A DNA stretch of 64,000 nucleotides from Nitrosomonadales bacterium (GTDB lineage: Bacteria > Pseudomonadota > Gammaproteobacteria > Burkholderiales > Gallionellaceae). Every line of letters begins with the position of its first letter. The first letter of the stretch is position 1. Position numbers and translations under genes: made by a program. The stretch is taken from positions 124,001-188,000 of the forward strand of contig JACRNY010000002.1 in assembly GCA_016214695.1 (NCBI GenBank). The letters are read 5' to 3'. Below are positions 49,501 to 58,698 of this stretch, in pieces. Under the pieces are notes generated by a model, which was not told the origin of the DNA, made no database searches, and saw only the letters and a program-made list of their open reading frames with translations.

Positions 49501-50147
49501 TAGACATCGAGCGGATGCCGGAACGAAAAACCGAGTGATGCATACAGGTTGAGCACGGCCAGGTTGGCGGCCGAGATCGAGCTCTGCACTTCGGTATGTC
49601 CCTCCGCCAGCAATTCACCGCTCACCGCACTCCACCAGTATTTCGCCCTGCCCTTGCCGCGTTGCGTCGCAGCGACCGCATGCAACACCAGATTGTTTTC
49701 GGCATGAGCAATGAAACCGGCCAGCTCCCCGTTCCAATACAAGCCGTATACCGCTCCTTTGTCGTAGAGTTGGCGCAGCCAGTTGTCGTAGCGCAGATCG
49801 GCGCGCGACTGGTCCAGATTGAAGTCGCGATGGAAGCGCCCGTGTGCGAAAGCACCGTGACAGATCGCCAGCAGACCTTCCCAGTCCGCCTGTTTGGAAA
49901 CCGTGGCTTCCGGGTGCTGGACCTGCTTCAGTTTCCCCGCCGCACAATGCGGTTCGAGCAGGGTGTCGCAATAATAGAAACCGTATTTGTGCAGCAATTG
50001 CTTGTCGGCCAGCGGATCGACCTTGATGGTGTAGTGGCCCGGCGTCTGCGCGGCCTCGTGCAGGGCGGCTTCGCTGTATTCGACGACCTCGGCAGTATGC
50101 ACGCCGAAGGCCGCCTCGTCCCACGGTGTGGCTTTAATCCTGCTCAT
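49461..50147 (-). CDS. WecD-like GNAT acetyltransferase (dTDP-fucosamine acetyltransferase candidate)
   Basis: 228 residues. The N-terminal 100 residues resemble WecD (KATPWDEAAFGVHTAEVVEY, DKQLLHKYGFYYCDTLLEPH). The GNAT core has AVAATQRGKGRAKYW as the acetyl-CoA loop and SSISAANLAVLNLYASLGF. Likely adds acetyl to dTDP-Fuc4N made by the nearby WecE (inference from pairing). It overlaps the GtrB-like gene by 14 bp. Confidence 0.8.
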   Translation of the reverse strand: MSRIKATPWDEAAFGVHTAEVVEYSEAALHEAAQTPGHYTIKVDPLADKQLLHKYGFYYCDTLLEPHCAAGKLKQVQHPEATVSKQADWEGLLAICHGAFAHGRFHRDFNLDQSRADLRYDNWLRQLYDKGAVYGLYWNGELAGFIAHAENNLVLHAVAATQRGKGRAKYWWSAVSGELLAEGHTEVQSSISAANLAVLNLYASLGFSFRHPLDVYHCLVQAAPRQSR

Positions 50148-51078
50148 CGAACGTCACCCGCCTGACGATATAGAGCGGGCGTTTTTTGCTCTCGTCGAAA
50201 GTCTTGCCCAGATAGATACCGATGATACCGAGCAGCGCGATGATGACGCCGCCGATGAAATACAGCGAGACGATCAGGCTGCTCCAGCCCATGATGGGGA
50301 TGTCGAACAGCATGGCGCGGATCAGCGTGTAGACCCCGTAGCAGAAAGCGAAGAACGCCATCAGGAAGCCGAAGCGCACCGCCAGCCGCAGCGGCTTGTC
50401 GGAATAGGCGATGATGGTCTCGGTGGCCAGCTTCCACAGCTTGGCGAAGGTGTAGCTGGACTGCCCTTCATGGCGCTCGGCGTGCTGCACTTCGATGCCC
50501 GTGGTGGGGAAACCCAGCCACTGCACCAAGCCGCCGAAAAAACGCAACTGCTCGCGCATCTTGCGGAAGCTCGCCACCACCTTGCGCGACATGATGCGGA
50601 AATTGCCGCTCTCGCCGTCGTATTCGATGTCGGCCAGATAGCTGAACAGCTTGTAGAACAGCCAGGAAGTGAAACGCTTCAGCAGCGGGTCCTGGCGCTG
50701 GCCGCGCAGCGCCAGCACGATGTCGTAGCCTTCCTGCGCCTTGGCGTACAACCGCGGTATCTCTTCCGGGCGGTCCTGCAGGTCGCAGTCCATCACCACC
50801 ACCCAGTCGCCGTTGCAGTGGTCGAGACCCGCGGTGATGCCGTAATGCTGGCCGAAGTTGCGGCTGAACTGGATACCCTTGACGCGCGCATCCTGCCGCG
50901 CCAATCGTTCGATGACCTCCCAGGAACGGTCGCCGCCGCAGTCCTCGACCAGCACGATCTCGAACTCCGGCGAGATCGGCTCAAGTGACTCCTTCAGACG
51001 GCGGTAGAGTTCGTCGAGGCAGTTCTCCGCCTTGTAGACGGGCACGACGACAGAGATGAGCGGCGGGTTTGGATTCAT
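50134..51078 (-). CDS. GtrB-like polyprenyl-phosphate glycosyltransferase (GT2)
   Basis: 314 residues. GT-A domain with ISVVVPVYKAENCLDELYRR, the DxD-like VVVMDCDLQDRPEEIP, and RGQRQDPLLKRFTSWLFYKL, followed by two C-terminal membrane helices. This family makes undecaprenyl-phosphate-sugar for flippases such as GtrA and for GT39-type transferases. Both of these occur within 3 kb, so the three proteins probably form one glycan-decorating pathway. Confidence 0.88.
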   Translation of the reverse strand: MNPNPPLISVVVPVYKAENCLDELYRRLKESLEPISPEFEIVLVEDCGGDRSWEVIERLARQDARVKGIQFSRNFGQHYGITAGLDHCNGDWVVVMDCDLQDRPEEIPRLYAKAQEGYDIVLALRGQRQDPLLKRFTSWLFYKLFSYLADIEYDGESGNFRIMSRKVVASFRKMREQLRFFGGLVQWLGFPTTGIEVQHAERHEGQSSYTFAKLWKLATETIIAYSDKPLRLAVRFGFLMAFFAFCYGVYTLIRAMLFDIPIMGWSSLIVSLYFIGGVIIALLGIIGIYLGKTFDESKKRPLYIVRRVTFDEQD

Positions 51079-51098
51079 GGTGAATATTCCAATTGCTC

Positions 51099-51986
51099 TC
51101 AGTTAAGAACCGGTTTTTTGGCGACCACCAACAGTGATCCACCAAAGGGAAAGCGCAGACCAATGCGTAGCAGACTACGCTCAACAGCCATAACCATGCT
51201 CATTATCCTGTTGGTCAACTTGCCGATGCTCAATCCCGCCGACTCCATCTGGTCCTTCATCTCGGTGTCTTCGTGACTGCGCAGCAGGCGTGCCGCCAGC
51301 ATCAATGGCAGCAGCAGCGAAATAAACGAGGTGACGTACTCGATTTGGAATCCCGCGTGCTCCAGTTTCCCAATCAATTCGTCGCGAGTGTAGCGTCTCT
51401 TGTGATGGGCGAAATCATCCATGCGACTCCACAGCCAGCGATGCTGCGGTACGGTCAGAATGACACCTCCGCCGATTTTGCATGCCTGGAACAGTTGCGC
51501 CAATACCGCTTCATCGTCCTCAATGTGTTCCAGCACATCGAACGCCCCGATCACGTCGAACTCCTCTCGGAATGGAATATGTTGTGCATCCATTTGAAAC
51601 AAGAATGCATCCGGCACGCGCTGGGCTGCATAGCCCAGACCTTCGGTATAGATGTCGCTAGCGCTCAGATCCGCCTGCGGGAAGGCTTCCCGTACCCCCG
51701 ACAGCACAAAGCCAGTCCCGCAACCAACCTCAAGAACCTTGGCCGGAGCGGAAAAGTAATTACCCAAGGTCTCTCTGAGTATCTGATTGCGCGACACGAA
51801 CCAGAAGTGAACCGGCTCAACTTCAGCCATCAACTGGAAAAATCTTGGGTTGAATCCATCGTTTTGAATGGCAAGTTGCGGCGCAAATGTAAGGAAGCCA
51901 TTTCGTACCGCCGGCGCGTGGCCGCATTCTGGACAGCGCCAGTCCTGAATTGAAAACCCGCATTGACAATGAATACAGAATTTCAC
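51099..51986 (-). CDS. Class I SAM methyltransferase with N-terminal zinc ribbon
   Basis: 295 residues. Possible zinc ribbon at the start (C4, C7, C9, then C18/C21 in RCPECGH), FWFVSRNQI, and the SAM motif VLEVGCGTGFVLSG near 85-98. FDVIGAFDVLEHIEDDEAVL is the acidic motif region, and the C-terminal half is hydrophobic. Its place by GtrA/GtrB genes suggests glycan methylation. GC content is visibly lower than that of its neighbours. Confidence 0.8.
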   Translation of the reverse strand: MKFCIHCQCGFSIQDWRCPECGHAPAVRNGFLTFAPQLAIQNDGFNPRFFQLMAEVEPVHFWFVSRNQILRETLGNYFSAPAKVLEVGCGTGFVLSGVREAFPQADLSASDIYTEGLGYAAQRVPDAFLFQMDAQHIPFREEFDVIGAFDVLEHIEDDEAVLAQLFQACKIGGGVILTVPQHRWLWSRMDDFAHHKRRYTRDELIGKLEHAGFQIEYVTSFISLLLPLMLAARLLRSHEDTEMKDQMESAGLSIGKLTNRIMSMVMAVERSLLRIGLRFPFGGSLLVVAKKPVLN

Positions 51987-52138
51987 GTTTCTCGCCCTGA
52001 GCGTTTTGCAGCAGAATAGGCCAACTGTAGGTCTCTTATCACATTCGGGCCCTGCTCAAAATATACAAATCCATCAACCGATATCACGCGACTGCGGCAT
52101 AATTCGGCCCCCTTGTATGTATTGTATCGAATCATCCG

Positions 52139-52522
52139 GTGAAGACACACCTCAAAAAAGCCACTCACAGCGAATTCCTCCGCTTCCTGCTGGTCGGCGG
52201 GAGCAACACCCTGCTGGGTTATGTGCTCTATTTGCTGTTCCTGTACTTCATGCCCTACCTGTATGCCTACACGCTTTCATACTGCATCGGCATCGTGTTC
52301 TCGTACGTGATGAATTCGCGCTTCGTCTTCCGTCAGCCCTTGTCGCTGGCCAGGTTTCTGCAGTTTCCGGTGGTGTATGTCATCCAGTACGGTCTCGGCA
52401 TCGCCATCCTCTGGCTGCTGGCCGGCCGGCTGGCTATCGCTCCCGAACTGGCGATGTTGGGCGTGGTCGCCGTGACCATCCCAGTCACCTTCCTGACCAG
52501 CCGCTTTATCCTGAAACGCTAG
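52139..52522 (+). CDS. GtrA family flippase-like membrane protein
   Basis: 127 residues, four membrane helices, GTG start at 52139. FLRFLLVGGSNTLLGYVLYL and MNSRFVFRQPLSLARFLQFP are GtrA signatures. Thought to flip undecaprenyl-phosphate-linked sugars; it pairs with the GtrB-like protein at 50134-51078, though on the opposite strand with the methyltransferase between. The ribosome site is weak. Confidence 0.88.
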   Translation: MKTHLKKATHSEFLRFLLVGGSNTLLGYVLYLLFLYFMPYLYAYTLSYCIGIVFSYVMNSRFVFRQPLSLARFLQFPVVYVIQYGLGIAILWLLAGRLAIAPELAMLGVVAVTIPVTFLTSRFILKR

Positions 52523-52545
52523 CAAATACGGACATCCAGTACTGC

Positions 52546-52572
52546 GTCATTCCGGCGAAGGCCGGAATGACG
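52546..52572. repeat. CGTCATTCCGGC/GCCGGAATGACG palindrome between convergent genes
   Basis: Near-perfect 12-bp arms with a tiny loop between the GtrA stop (52522) and the GT4 stop (52575). A dispersed REP-like unit that may act as a bidirectional terminator. Partial relatives are at 53913-53938 and 61857-61920. Confidence 0.75.
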
Positions 52573-52574
52573 AC

Positions 52575-53624
52575 CTACTCTGTGATTCCTTCGCATTGCC
52601 AGTAGATCGCCTCATATTCCTGCGCCACATCGCGCCAACTGTGCGCATACGGCGGCGGGGGGTTGATTTGTTGCAACTGCTCGCGCAGCGCATCCACCCA
52701 CTGTTCTGGCGGCGCAGCCAGCGCGACGCTCGTCCCCGCTCCCGGTCCTATCTCGGACACCGCTCCGCACACGTCTGACACCACCACGCGCGCACCGGCT
52801 GCCATCGCTTCGGTGATGACCATGCCGTAGGGTTCGGCGCGCGCCGGATGCAGCAGCACGTCGATCTGTTGCAGGTGCGCAGTGTCGCTGCGCCAGCCCA
52901 GCAATCTGTAACCGCCTTGCCAGCCGGCAAAAAGGTGCTGCACTTCCTCGACCTTGGGGCCGACCACCCACAATTCCAGATTCGGGCGCTCGCGGCGCAG
53001 TCGCGCGACAATCTCCACCGCCAGCGGCAGCCCTTTGCGCTGCCACTCCTTGCCGACGAAACCTACGATACCGCGGTCGCCGGGCAAGGCCTTCCAGTCG
53101 CGCTGCGGCATCGGTGCCACGCCGGGCACGACAGGGTCGGTCAGCTTGTGGGCGTACTCCGGGTAGTAATGCGCGAGTTGATGCTTGATGAAGATGGAGT
53201 TGGGCACGATGAAGCGCGCCGCCTCCAGTTCGCGCCGTTCCAGATAAAACTGCATCGCAATGCGCAACGAGATCTTCTTCCACCAGGGTTTGTCGCGCAC
53301 GGTGGCGAAGGGCGGGCCGTGAAAGGTGGTGACGTCGTGTTTCGCGAGACGCTCGTTGCTGTGGATAACGAAACCGGGATGCGGGTTCTGCTCCAGCCAG
53401 TTGGCGACGCGCTTGCCGAAACGCAGCAGCGACAGCCAGCGCGGCCTGGGCGCGATCTCGCCGAGTTCATGCACGGTGATGCCCTGCGGCTTTTCCACAT
53501 GACAGCGTTCGCAGACGACCACCACCTCATGGCCGAGTTTGGCCAGTTCGAGGGTGATCTCCCACACGTAGCGCTCCATGCCGCCGACCGGGCCGTAGCG
53601 GCGCACGACGTGCAGGATCTTCAT
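52575..53624 (-). CDS. Family 4 glycosyltransferase
   Basis: 349 residues, GT-B fold. The N-terminus MKILHVVRRYGPVGGMERYV carries the Gly-rich loop; the C-terminal domain has IVGFVGKEWQRKGLPLAVEI and the donor-binding EPYGMVITEAMAAGARVVVS. Sugar and acceptor unknown; likely LPS core or O-antigen. Its first codons are duplicated 194 bp upstream, with repeats between the copies, and its present ribosome site (GAGGGG) is made by repeat DNA. Confidence 0.9.
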   Translation of the reverse strand: MKILHVVRRYGPVGGMERYVWEITLELAKLGHEVVVVCERCHVEKPQGITVHELGEIAPRPRWLSLLRFGKRVANWLEQNPHPGFVIHSNERLAKHDVTTFHGPPFATVRDKPWWKKISLRIAMQFYLERRELEAARFIVPNSIFIKHQLAHYYPEYAHKLTDPVVPGVAPMPQRDWKALPGDRGIVGFVGKEWQRKGLPLAVEIVARLRRERPNLELWVVGPKVEEVQHLFAGWQGGYRLLGWRSDTAHLQQIDVLLHPARAEPYGMVITEAMAAGARVVVSDVCGAVSEIGPGAGTSVALAAPPEQWVDALREQLQQINPPPPYAHSWRDVAQEYEAIYWQCEGITE

Positions 53625-53818
53625 GTGCGCCCCTCGTCCCAGCCCTCTCCCAGAGGGAGAGGGGACATAAGCCCCCCTTTGGAAAGGGGGGGTTGGGGGG
53701 ATTTACGGCAGGATGAATCTTTGCAGTCCGCTAAATCCCCCTCCCGTCCCCCTTTTGCAAAGGGGGAGGCTGACGGTTCAAACTGTTCCGGGTGGCGCAC
53801 GACGTGCAGGATCTTCAT
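53600..53818. repeat. 25-bp direct repeat around a composite repeat block at a gene start
   Basis: GGCGCACGACGTGCAGG plus ATCTTCAT occurs at 53600-53624 and again at 53794-53818, the second copy being an upstream duplicate of the GT4 start codon and first seven codons. The 169 bp between holds a CCCTCTCCC/GGGAGAGGG palindrome (about 53643-53665) and a CCCCCTTT/AAAGGGGG inverted block (about 53672-53768). Confidence 0.9.
53621..53818 (-). other. Leader ORF created by repeat insertion, ending on the GT4 start codon
   Basis: 65 codons starting at the duplicated ATG (MKILHVVR, then repeat-derived sequence with PPLSKGG and SPLPLGEG). It ends with TGA overlapping the GT4 ATG as ATGA. A GAGG ribosome site precedes it. 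The product is probably not functional, but its translation could couple to or tune the GT4 gene. The rest of the 336-bp gap (53819-53960) holds REP-like units and nothing else I can identify. Confidence 0.45.
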
Positions 53819-53960
53819 TTATGAACCTCAGACATTTCGTCACGCCGGCCCTTCGACTGGCTCAGGGCAGGCTGACCTTCGGTCAGGCCGGTGTCCAGTT
53901 GATTAAATGCACTGGATTCCGGCCTCCGCCGGAATGACATCATTGGAGTATTCTCGGCAT

Positions 53961-54773
53961 TCACAAATACTGGTCCACACCCTTGAGCGCGCGGATGTGC
54001 GTGGCGTTGAGCACCTGCTGCAGACGGCGCTTGTTCTCTTCCAGGTGCGAGCGGTCGTTCTCCTTGTGCCACAAGTGCAGCACCGGAGCGGAGAAGCGCG
54101 CACTCTTGTTGATCACGCCGGCGCGGATCAGGCGCACCACCAGGTCGGAATCCTCCTGCCCCCAGCCGGTGTAGCTCTCGTCCAGACCGTTCACACGCAA
54201 CAGGTCATCACGGAACGCGGAGAGGTTGCAGGTCTTGGCGCCCTGCCAGCGTTTTGGTGCCAGCTTGCGCAGCCATTTAATGTCGGGCAAGCGCAGCAGC
54301 GGCTGCAGGCGCGCGATGTGGCCCTGCCGGTAGGCGCGCAGCCAGTCGCCGATCCCCCAGAGATGAACGGGTATGTTTTCCCTGAGCAGCTGCTCGGTGA
54401 ACGATTGCGATAGCAGCAGGCGATTGCCGGAGAGGAAACAGCCGGGTTCGCTGAGCTTGCGTTGTCGTGCGACGAAGTCGACCGGCGGGATGCAATCGCC
54501 GTCGGTGAAGATGATGTAGTCGGCTTGGGTCGCTGCCAGCGCGCGGTTACGGATGGCGGCGGCGCGGAAGCCGATGTCTTCCTGCCACACATGGTGGATG
54601 GGGAATGCGGCACGCGCCTGGAACTGCTTTACCAGTTCAGCGGTGTCAGGTGTGGAGCCGTCGTCCGCCACCAGCACCTCGAAGTCGCGGTCGCTCTGCG
54701 CGAGATAACCCTCCAGCACGGCGGCGAGCGCGTCCGGACGGTTGTAGGTGGTGACGATGACGGCTAGTTTCAC
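53961..54773 (-). CDS. GT2 glycosyltransferase with galactosyltransferase-like C-terminal motif
   Basis: 270 residues. MKLAVIVTTYNRPDALAAVL and VLVADDGSTPDT start a GT-A fold, and the DxD-type motif is FTDGDCIPP. The C-terminal block NGLDESYTGWGQEDSDLVVR resembles the Glyco_transf_7C module. It acts in the cytosol on nucleotide-sugar donors for the LPS/O-antigen; the acceptor is unknown. Confidence 0.88.
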   Translation of the reverse strand: MKLAVIVTTYNRPDALAAVLEGYLAQSDRDFEVLVADDGSTPDTAELVKQFQARAAFPIHHVWQEDIGFRAAAIRNRALAATQADYIIFTDGDCIPPVDFVARQRKLSEPGCFLSGNRLLLSQSFTEQLLRENIPVHLWGIGDWLRAYRQGHIARLQPLLRLPDIKWLRKLAPKRWQGAKTCNLSAFRDDLLRVNGLDESYTGWGQEDSDLVVRLIRAGVINKSARFSAPVLHLWHKENDRSHLEENKRRLQQVLNATHIRALKGVDQYL

Positions 54774-54855
54774 GATTATGGCTTATAGCTTGTGGTTGAT
54801 AGCTGACGGTTGATAGCTGATGGATTGGCGGGGCGGAGTCATAAACGATCAACCA

Positions 54856-55611
54856 TCATCCATCAACCTTCTTGTTCAAGAGCATCAACTTCAGATAACG
54901 GTAATAAGTGCCCTCGGCATTGGAGACCGCGAGCATGAAGCCCTCGCGACCATCGAGGATGCCGCCACGCAAAATATAGGTGCGGAAGAAGCTCCACAGC
55001 CCGCGCACCACGGCCCCGGTAAGCGAAGCCTTGCGCCCGCGCCTGTGCATCATCGCCGCGCCCGCGGTGGAATACTGGTTGACCTTGTGCAGCACCTCTT
55101 CCAGACCGTCGAAGGCATAGTGCAGCAACAGGCCCTTCAACTTGCCGGCGCTTCCTTCGGTGATGAGGCGCTCGTGCACCAGATCATCGGAGAAGCGCGC
55201 CTTGCCGCGCCGGAACAGGCGCGGCAGCAGATCGGGATACCAGCCGGAGTGATACATGAAGCGCCCGCAATAGCTGGAAAGGCGCGGCAGCAGATAGAAA
55301 TCGGCGAGCTGCTCCGCCTTCAGGACAGCCTCGATCTCGGCGCGCAATTCCGGGGTCACGCGCTCGTCGGCATCCAGCGACAGCACCCAGTCCCTGGTGG
55401 CATAGCCCAGCGCGCGGTTCTTCTGCACGCCGAAGCCGGGCCAGTCATGCACATGGACCTGTGCACCCATCTCCCTGGCGATCGCCACCGTGCCATCGGT
55501 ACTGCCGGAATCGACCACGATGATCTCGTCTGCCCACACCACCGACTCGATGCACGCGCGAATGTTGGCGGCCTCGTTCTTGGTGATGAGGATGACTGAC
55601 AGTTCAGCCAT
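54856..55611 (-). CDS. GT2 WaaE/LgtF-type LOS-core glucosyltransferase-like
   Basis: 251 residues. LSVILITKNEAANIRACIES, IIVVDSGSTDGTVAIA, and LSLDADERVTPELRAEI with the DxD element match the WaaE/KdtX family that adds a beta-1,4-glucose to heptose I of the LPS core. WYPDLLPRLFRRGKARFSDD is also typical. It overlaps the O-antigen ligase gene by 8 bp. Confidence 0.85.
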   Translation of the reverse strand: MAELSVILITKNEAANIRACIESVVWADEIIVVDSGSTDGTVAIAREMGAQVHVHDWPGFGVQKNRALGYATRDWVLSLDADERVTPELRAEIEAVLKAEQLADFYLLPRLSSYCGRFMYHSGWYPDLLPRLFRRGKARFSDDLVHERLITEGSAGKLKGLLLHYAFDGLEEVLHKVNQYSTAGAAMMHRRGRKASLTGAVVRGLWSFFRTYILRGGILDGREGFMLAVSNAEGTYYRYLKLMLLNKKVDG

Positions 55612-56869
55612 GCCGCGACTCCCTGTTCAGGCCGGCATACAGTGCCGCAACCATGAAGGCGAAGAACAGGCCATCGGCGTGGTCGTGCAGCGCCGAGTTG
55701 AGCAGCCCGTTCACCATATAAGCCAGCACGAAACCGCGCGCGGCATCCTGCTCGTACCGCCCCGGCAGGTGTGGGGCGCAACGCCACAATGTATAGAACA
55801 GATACAGCATGATCGCCAGGCCGACCAGCCCGGTCTGCGCCGCGATCATCAGGAATTCATTGTGCGGGTTCTGCGTCTCCTTCACTTCCTTGCCTTCGAT
55901 CTGTTTGGAGAATGCCGCCGGAAAACCGCCGGTGCCGACGCCGAGCAAAGCGTTGTCCTGCACGATGCGCAAAGTGTTGGAATAGAAGTCGAGGCGCTGC
56001 CCGGTGGAAGTGAGCCTGCCGTGATCCGGCGTCCAGGCCTCGTATTCCGCCACGACCTGGGTGACCCGGTCATGCAGGCGGTCGGAGCCGTGATAGGCGG
56101 CGAAGGCGATCAGCGGGAGTGCCAGCACGATGAGCGCGCCCTGACGCCAGCCCCAGGTGCGACCAAGACTGCGCATATGGCGCGACAGACTGGCCCAGAC
56201 GAACCAGCCCAGCAACACCAGCAGGATCAAATAACCCGTGCGCCCCTGCACCAGAAACAGCACATTGACGGTGCCGAACAAGGCGAACGCCCCCCAGAGC
56301 AAACGCCCCCCCAACGAATCCGCGTCGCGCCATTCGAGCAAAGCCAGAAATACGGCGAACGCCATCATGCCGTTCTGGGTGATGTGACTGTGGAAGACAA
56401 CGGGATTATCGCGGCTGGCAAAGATGCTCATCCAGTCGTGCATCACCGGCAATATCCCCAGGCCCACCAGCCAGGACATGACCAGAGTGACCGCCATGGC
56501 CGCCAGGAAGGCATAGCGCGCCTTGCGCCGTACAGCGCCATCCGAAAACAAAAAAATGAAGATGGGAACGAACAGCAGATCGATGTATTTCCCAAGCGTG
56601 TCGAAAGCCGCTTTGAGCGGCGTCGCACCGTAGAACATCGCCACGACCAGCATGGCCAGCAGCAGGAGCGCGGCGCGCGCCACCGGATGCGACAGCGAGA
56701 CGCGCGCGATGCTGCCCAGACTGAACAAGGCGCCCAGCAGCACCAGTGCCAGCAGCACGTTATCCATCGCCACGGAGACGGGTACGGAGAGGCCGATGAG
56801 GATGGCGCACCACTGCAAGGGAGCGAGTGTCTTGCGCTGCAACAGGGGAATATCGAACGATGTACTCAT
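55604..56869 (-). CDS. O-antigen ligase (WaaL/Wzy_C family)
   Basis: 421 residues, ten to twelve helices. A large periplasmic loop at about 270-345 ends in the ligase signature NPHNEFLMIAAQTGLVGLAI with the essential His. It joins undecaprenyl-linked O-antigen to lipid A core. A Wzy polymerase is the alternative, since the families overlap. Its start overlaps the stop of the WbpM-like gene by 4 bp. Confidence 0.83.
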   Translation of the reverse strand: MSTSFDIPLLQRKTLAPLQWCAILIGLSVPVSVAMDNVLLALVLLGALFSLGSIARVSLSHPVARAALLLLAMLVVAMFYGATPLKAAFDTLGKYIDLLFVPIFIFLFSDGAVRRKARYAFLAAMAVTLVMSWLVGLGILPVMHDWMSIFASRDNPVVFHSHITQNGMMAFAVFLALLEWRDADSLGGRLLWGAFALFGTVNVLFLVQGRTGYLILLVLLGWFVWASLSRHMRSLGRTWGWRQGALIVLALPLIAFAAYHGSDRLHDRVTQVVAEYEAWTPDHGRLTSTGQRLDFYSNTLRIVQDNALLGVGTGGFPAAFSKQIEGKEVKETQNPHNEFLMIAAQTGLVGLAIMLYLFYTLWRCAPHLPGRYEQDAARGFVLAYMVNGLLNSALHDHADGLFFAFMVAALYAGLNRESRHG

Positions 56870-58698
56870 AACCGCTTATCCGGTGTGTATTCGGGAACCC
56901 ATTTCTGCATGCCCCGGCGAACATCGTCGTCCGCAACGGTGCTCTCTTTCGATATCCAGGCCTGCAATGCCTGCAGATCGGCGGCACCCACCGAACGCGC
57001 CTGCGCGATGCGCAACTTGGGATGCGGCGTCGGCAGCGTGCTCTCGTCGTCGGCCAGCAACTCCTCATACAGCTTCTCGCCCGGTCGCAGGCCGGTAAAC
57101 TCGATCCTGATGTCTTCTTCGTTCAAGCCCGACAGGCGGATCAGGTCCTTCGCCATGTCGACGATCTTCACCGGCTCACCCATGTCGAGCACGAATATCT
57201 CGCCGCCCTTGCCCATGTAACCCGCCTGCATCACCAGCTGTGCCGCCTCGGGGATGGACATGAAGAAGCGTGTGATCTCGGGATGCGTCACGGTGATCGG
57301 GCCGCCGTTGGCGATCTGCTCGCGGAATTTGGGGATCACGCTGCCGTTGCTGCCCAGCACGTTGCCGAAGCGCACGATGACGAAACGCGTACCGTCCGGT
57401 TTCTGCAAGCCCTGGCAGATGATCTCCGCCAGGCGTTTGGTGGTACCCATCACGTTGGTCGGGTTCACTGCCTTATCTGTCGAGATCAGCACGAACTTCT
57501 CGACGCCGTGACGCTGCGCACAGGCCGCCACGCGCCAGGTACCGAACACATTGTTGCGCACCGCCTGCCAAGCGTTCAGACGTTCCATCAAGGGTACATG
57601 CTTGTATGCAGCGGCATGGAACACCGAGCTAGGCTTGTACTCTCCGAACACCTGCTCCAGGCGCATATCGTCCTTCACGTCACCCGCCAGATAAACGATG
57701 TCGAGCCGCGGGAATGTCTTGCCGAGTTCCTGTTCGATGGTATACAGCGCATGTTCGCCCGCATCGAACAGCACCAGCTTCCTCGGGGCGAAGCGCGCAA
57801 TCTGGCGGCACAGCTCGGAGCCGATGGATCCGCCCGCGCCAGTCACCAGCACCACTTTGTCAGTTAATTGTTCATGCAACCCTGCTTCGTCGAGTTGCAC
57901 GGGGTCACGCCCGAGCAGGTCGTCCAGCTCCACCGCGCGCAGTTGCGAGATGGCGACGCGCCCGCTGAGCAGATCGTCGAAGGCGGGGACCGTGAGCGCC
58001 TTGATGCCGTTACGGTTCGCCAGATCGATGGCATGTTTGCGCGTCTGGTGCGTCGACGACGGCATGGCGATGATGACCTGGGTCACGCCCAGCCGCTCGG
58101 CCCAATGGGGCAAACTATCCAGACCGCCGAGCACCTTGATGCCGTTGAGCACGCGCCCCTGCTTGGCAGCATCGTCATCGAGAAAGCCGACCTGATGCCA
58201 ATCGCGGCTGCGTGCCAGATCCTTGGACAGGCCTATGCCCGCCTCGCCCGCACCCAGCACCAGCACCGGCTCGCCCTGCAACTTGATCTCACCGAACAGT
58301 CCCTGCTCCTTCCACAGCCGGTAGAGCAGGCGGTCTCCCCCCATCAACAGCAGCAGCAGGATGGGATCGATGATCAGCACCGAACGCGGCACCACCGCGT
58401 TGACACGGAACATCCACAACACCAGCGGGATCAGCATAGCGGCGAGCAGCACCGCCATGAAGATGCGGCGCAGGTCGGCCATGCTGGCGTAACGCCAGAT
58501 GCCGCGATACAGCCCCATGTACCAGAACACCAGTGCCTGCAGCGGCGCGACCCAGAACAGCGTGTGCCACATCTCGCTGCGATAATTGGCCGGCAGATCG
58601 AAATTGAAACGCAGGAAATAGGCTCCCGCCCACGCCAGAGCGGCCACGGCCACGTCGTGCGTCACGGCCAGTACGGTATAGCGACTGATCTTAAGCAT
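56866..58698 (-). CDS. Membrane-bound NDP-sugar 4,6-dehydratase (WbpM/PglF/CapD family)
   Basis: 610 residues. Four N-terminal helices, a Rossmann region (VLVLGAGEAGIGLSKDLARS), then the extended SDR domain with VTGAGGSIGSELCRQI. The SDR catalytic Tyr is replaced by Met (NVMGTTKR), the hallmark of UDP-GlcNAc 4,6-dehydratases with an S-M-K triad. It makes UDP-4-keto-6-deoxy sugars for O-antigen or glycoprotein sugars. It sits downstream of the WecA-like gene. Confidence 0.92.
   Translation of the reverse strand: MLKISRYTVLAVTHDVAVAALAWAGAYFLRFNFDLPANYRSEMWHTLFWVAPLQALVFWYMGLYRGIWRYASMADLRRIFMAVLLAAMLIPLVLWMFRVNAVVPRSVLIIDPILLLLLMGGDRLLYRLWKEQGLFGEIKLQGEPVLVLGAGEAGIGLSKDLARSRDWHQVGFLDDDAAKQGRVLNGIKVLGGLDSLPHWAERLGVTQVIIAMPSSTHQTRKHAIDLANRNGIKALTVPAFDDLLSGRVAISQLRAVELDDLLGRDPVQLDEAGLHEQLTDKVVLVTGAGGSIGSELCRQIARFAPRKLVLFDAGEHALYTIEQELGKTFPRLDIVYLAGDVKDDMRLEQVFGEYKPSSVFHAAAYKHVPLMERLNAWQAVRNNVFGTWRVAACAQRHGVEKFVLISTDKAVNPTNVMGTTKRLAEIICQGLQKPDGTRFVIVRFGNVLGSNGSVIPKFREQIANGGPITVTHPEITRFFMSIPEAAQLVMQAGYMGKGGEIFVLDMGEPVKIVDMAKDLIRLSGLNEEDIRIEFTGLRPGEKLYEELLADDESTLPTPHPKLRIAQARSVGAADLQALQAWISKESTVADDDVRRGMQKWVPEYTPDKRL

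Noticed and set aside
55490-57220. 576-codon open frame on the plus strand
   Set aside because: It lies opposite the O-antigen ligase and dehydratase genes, is very rich in His/Gln/Arg with no domain, and fits a GC-driven antisense shadow.
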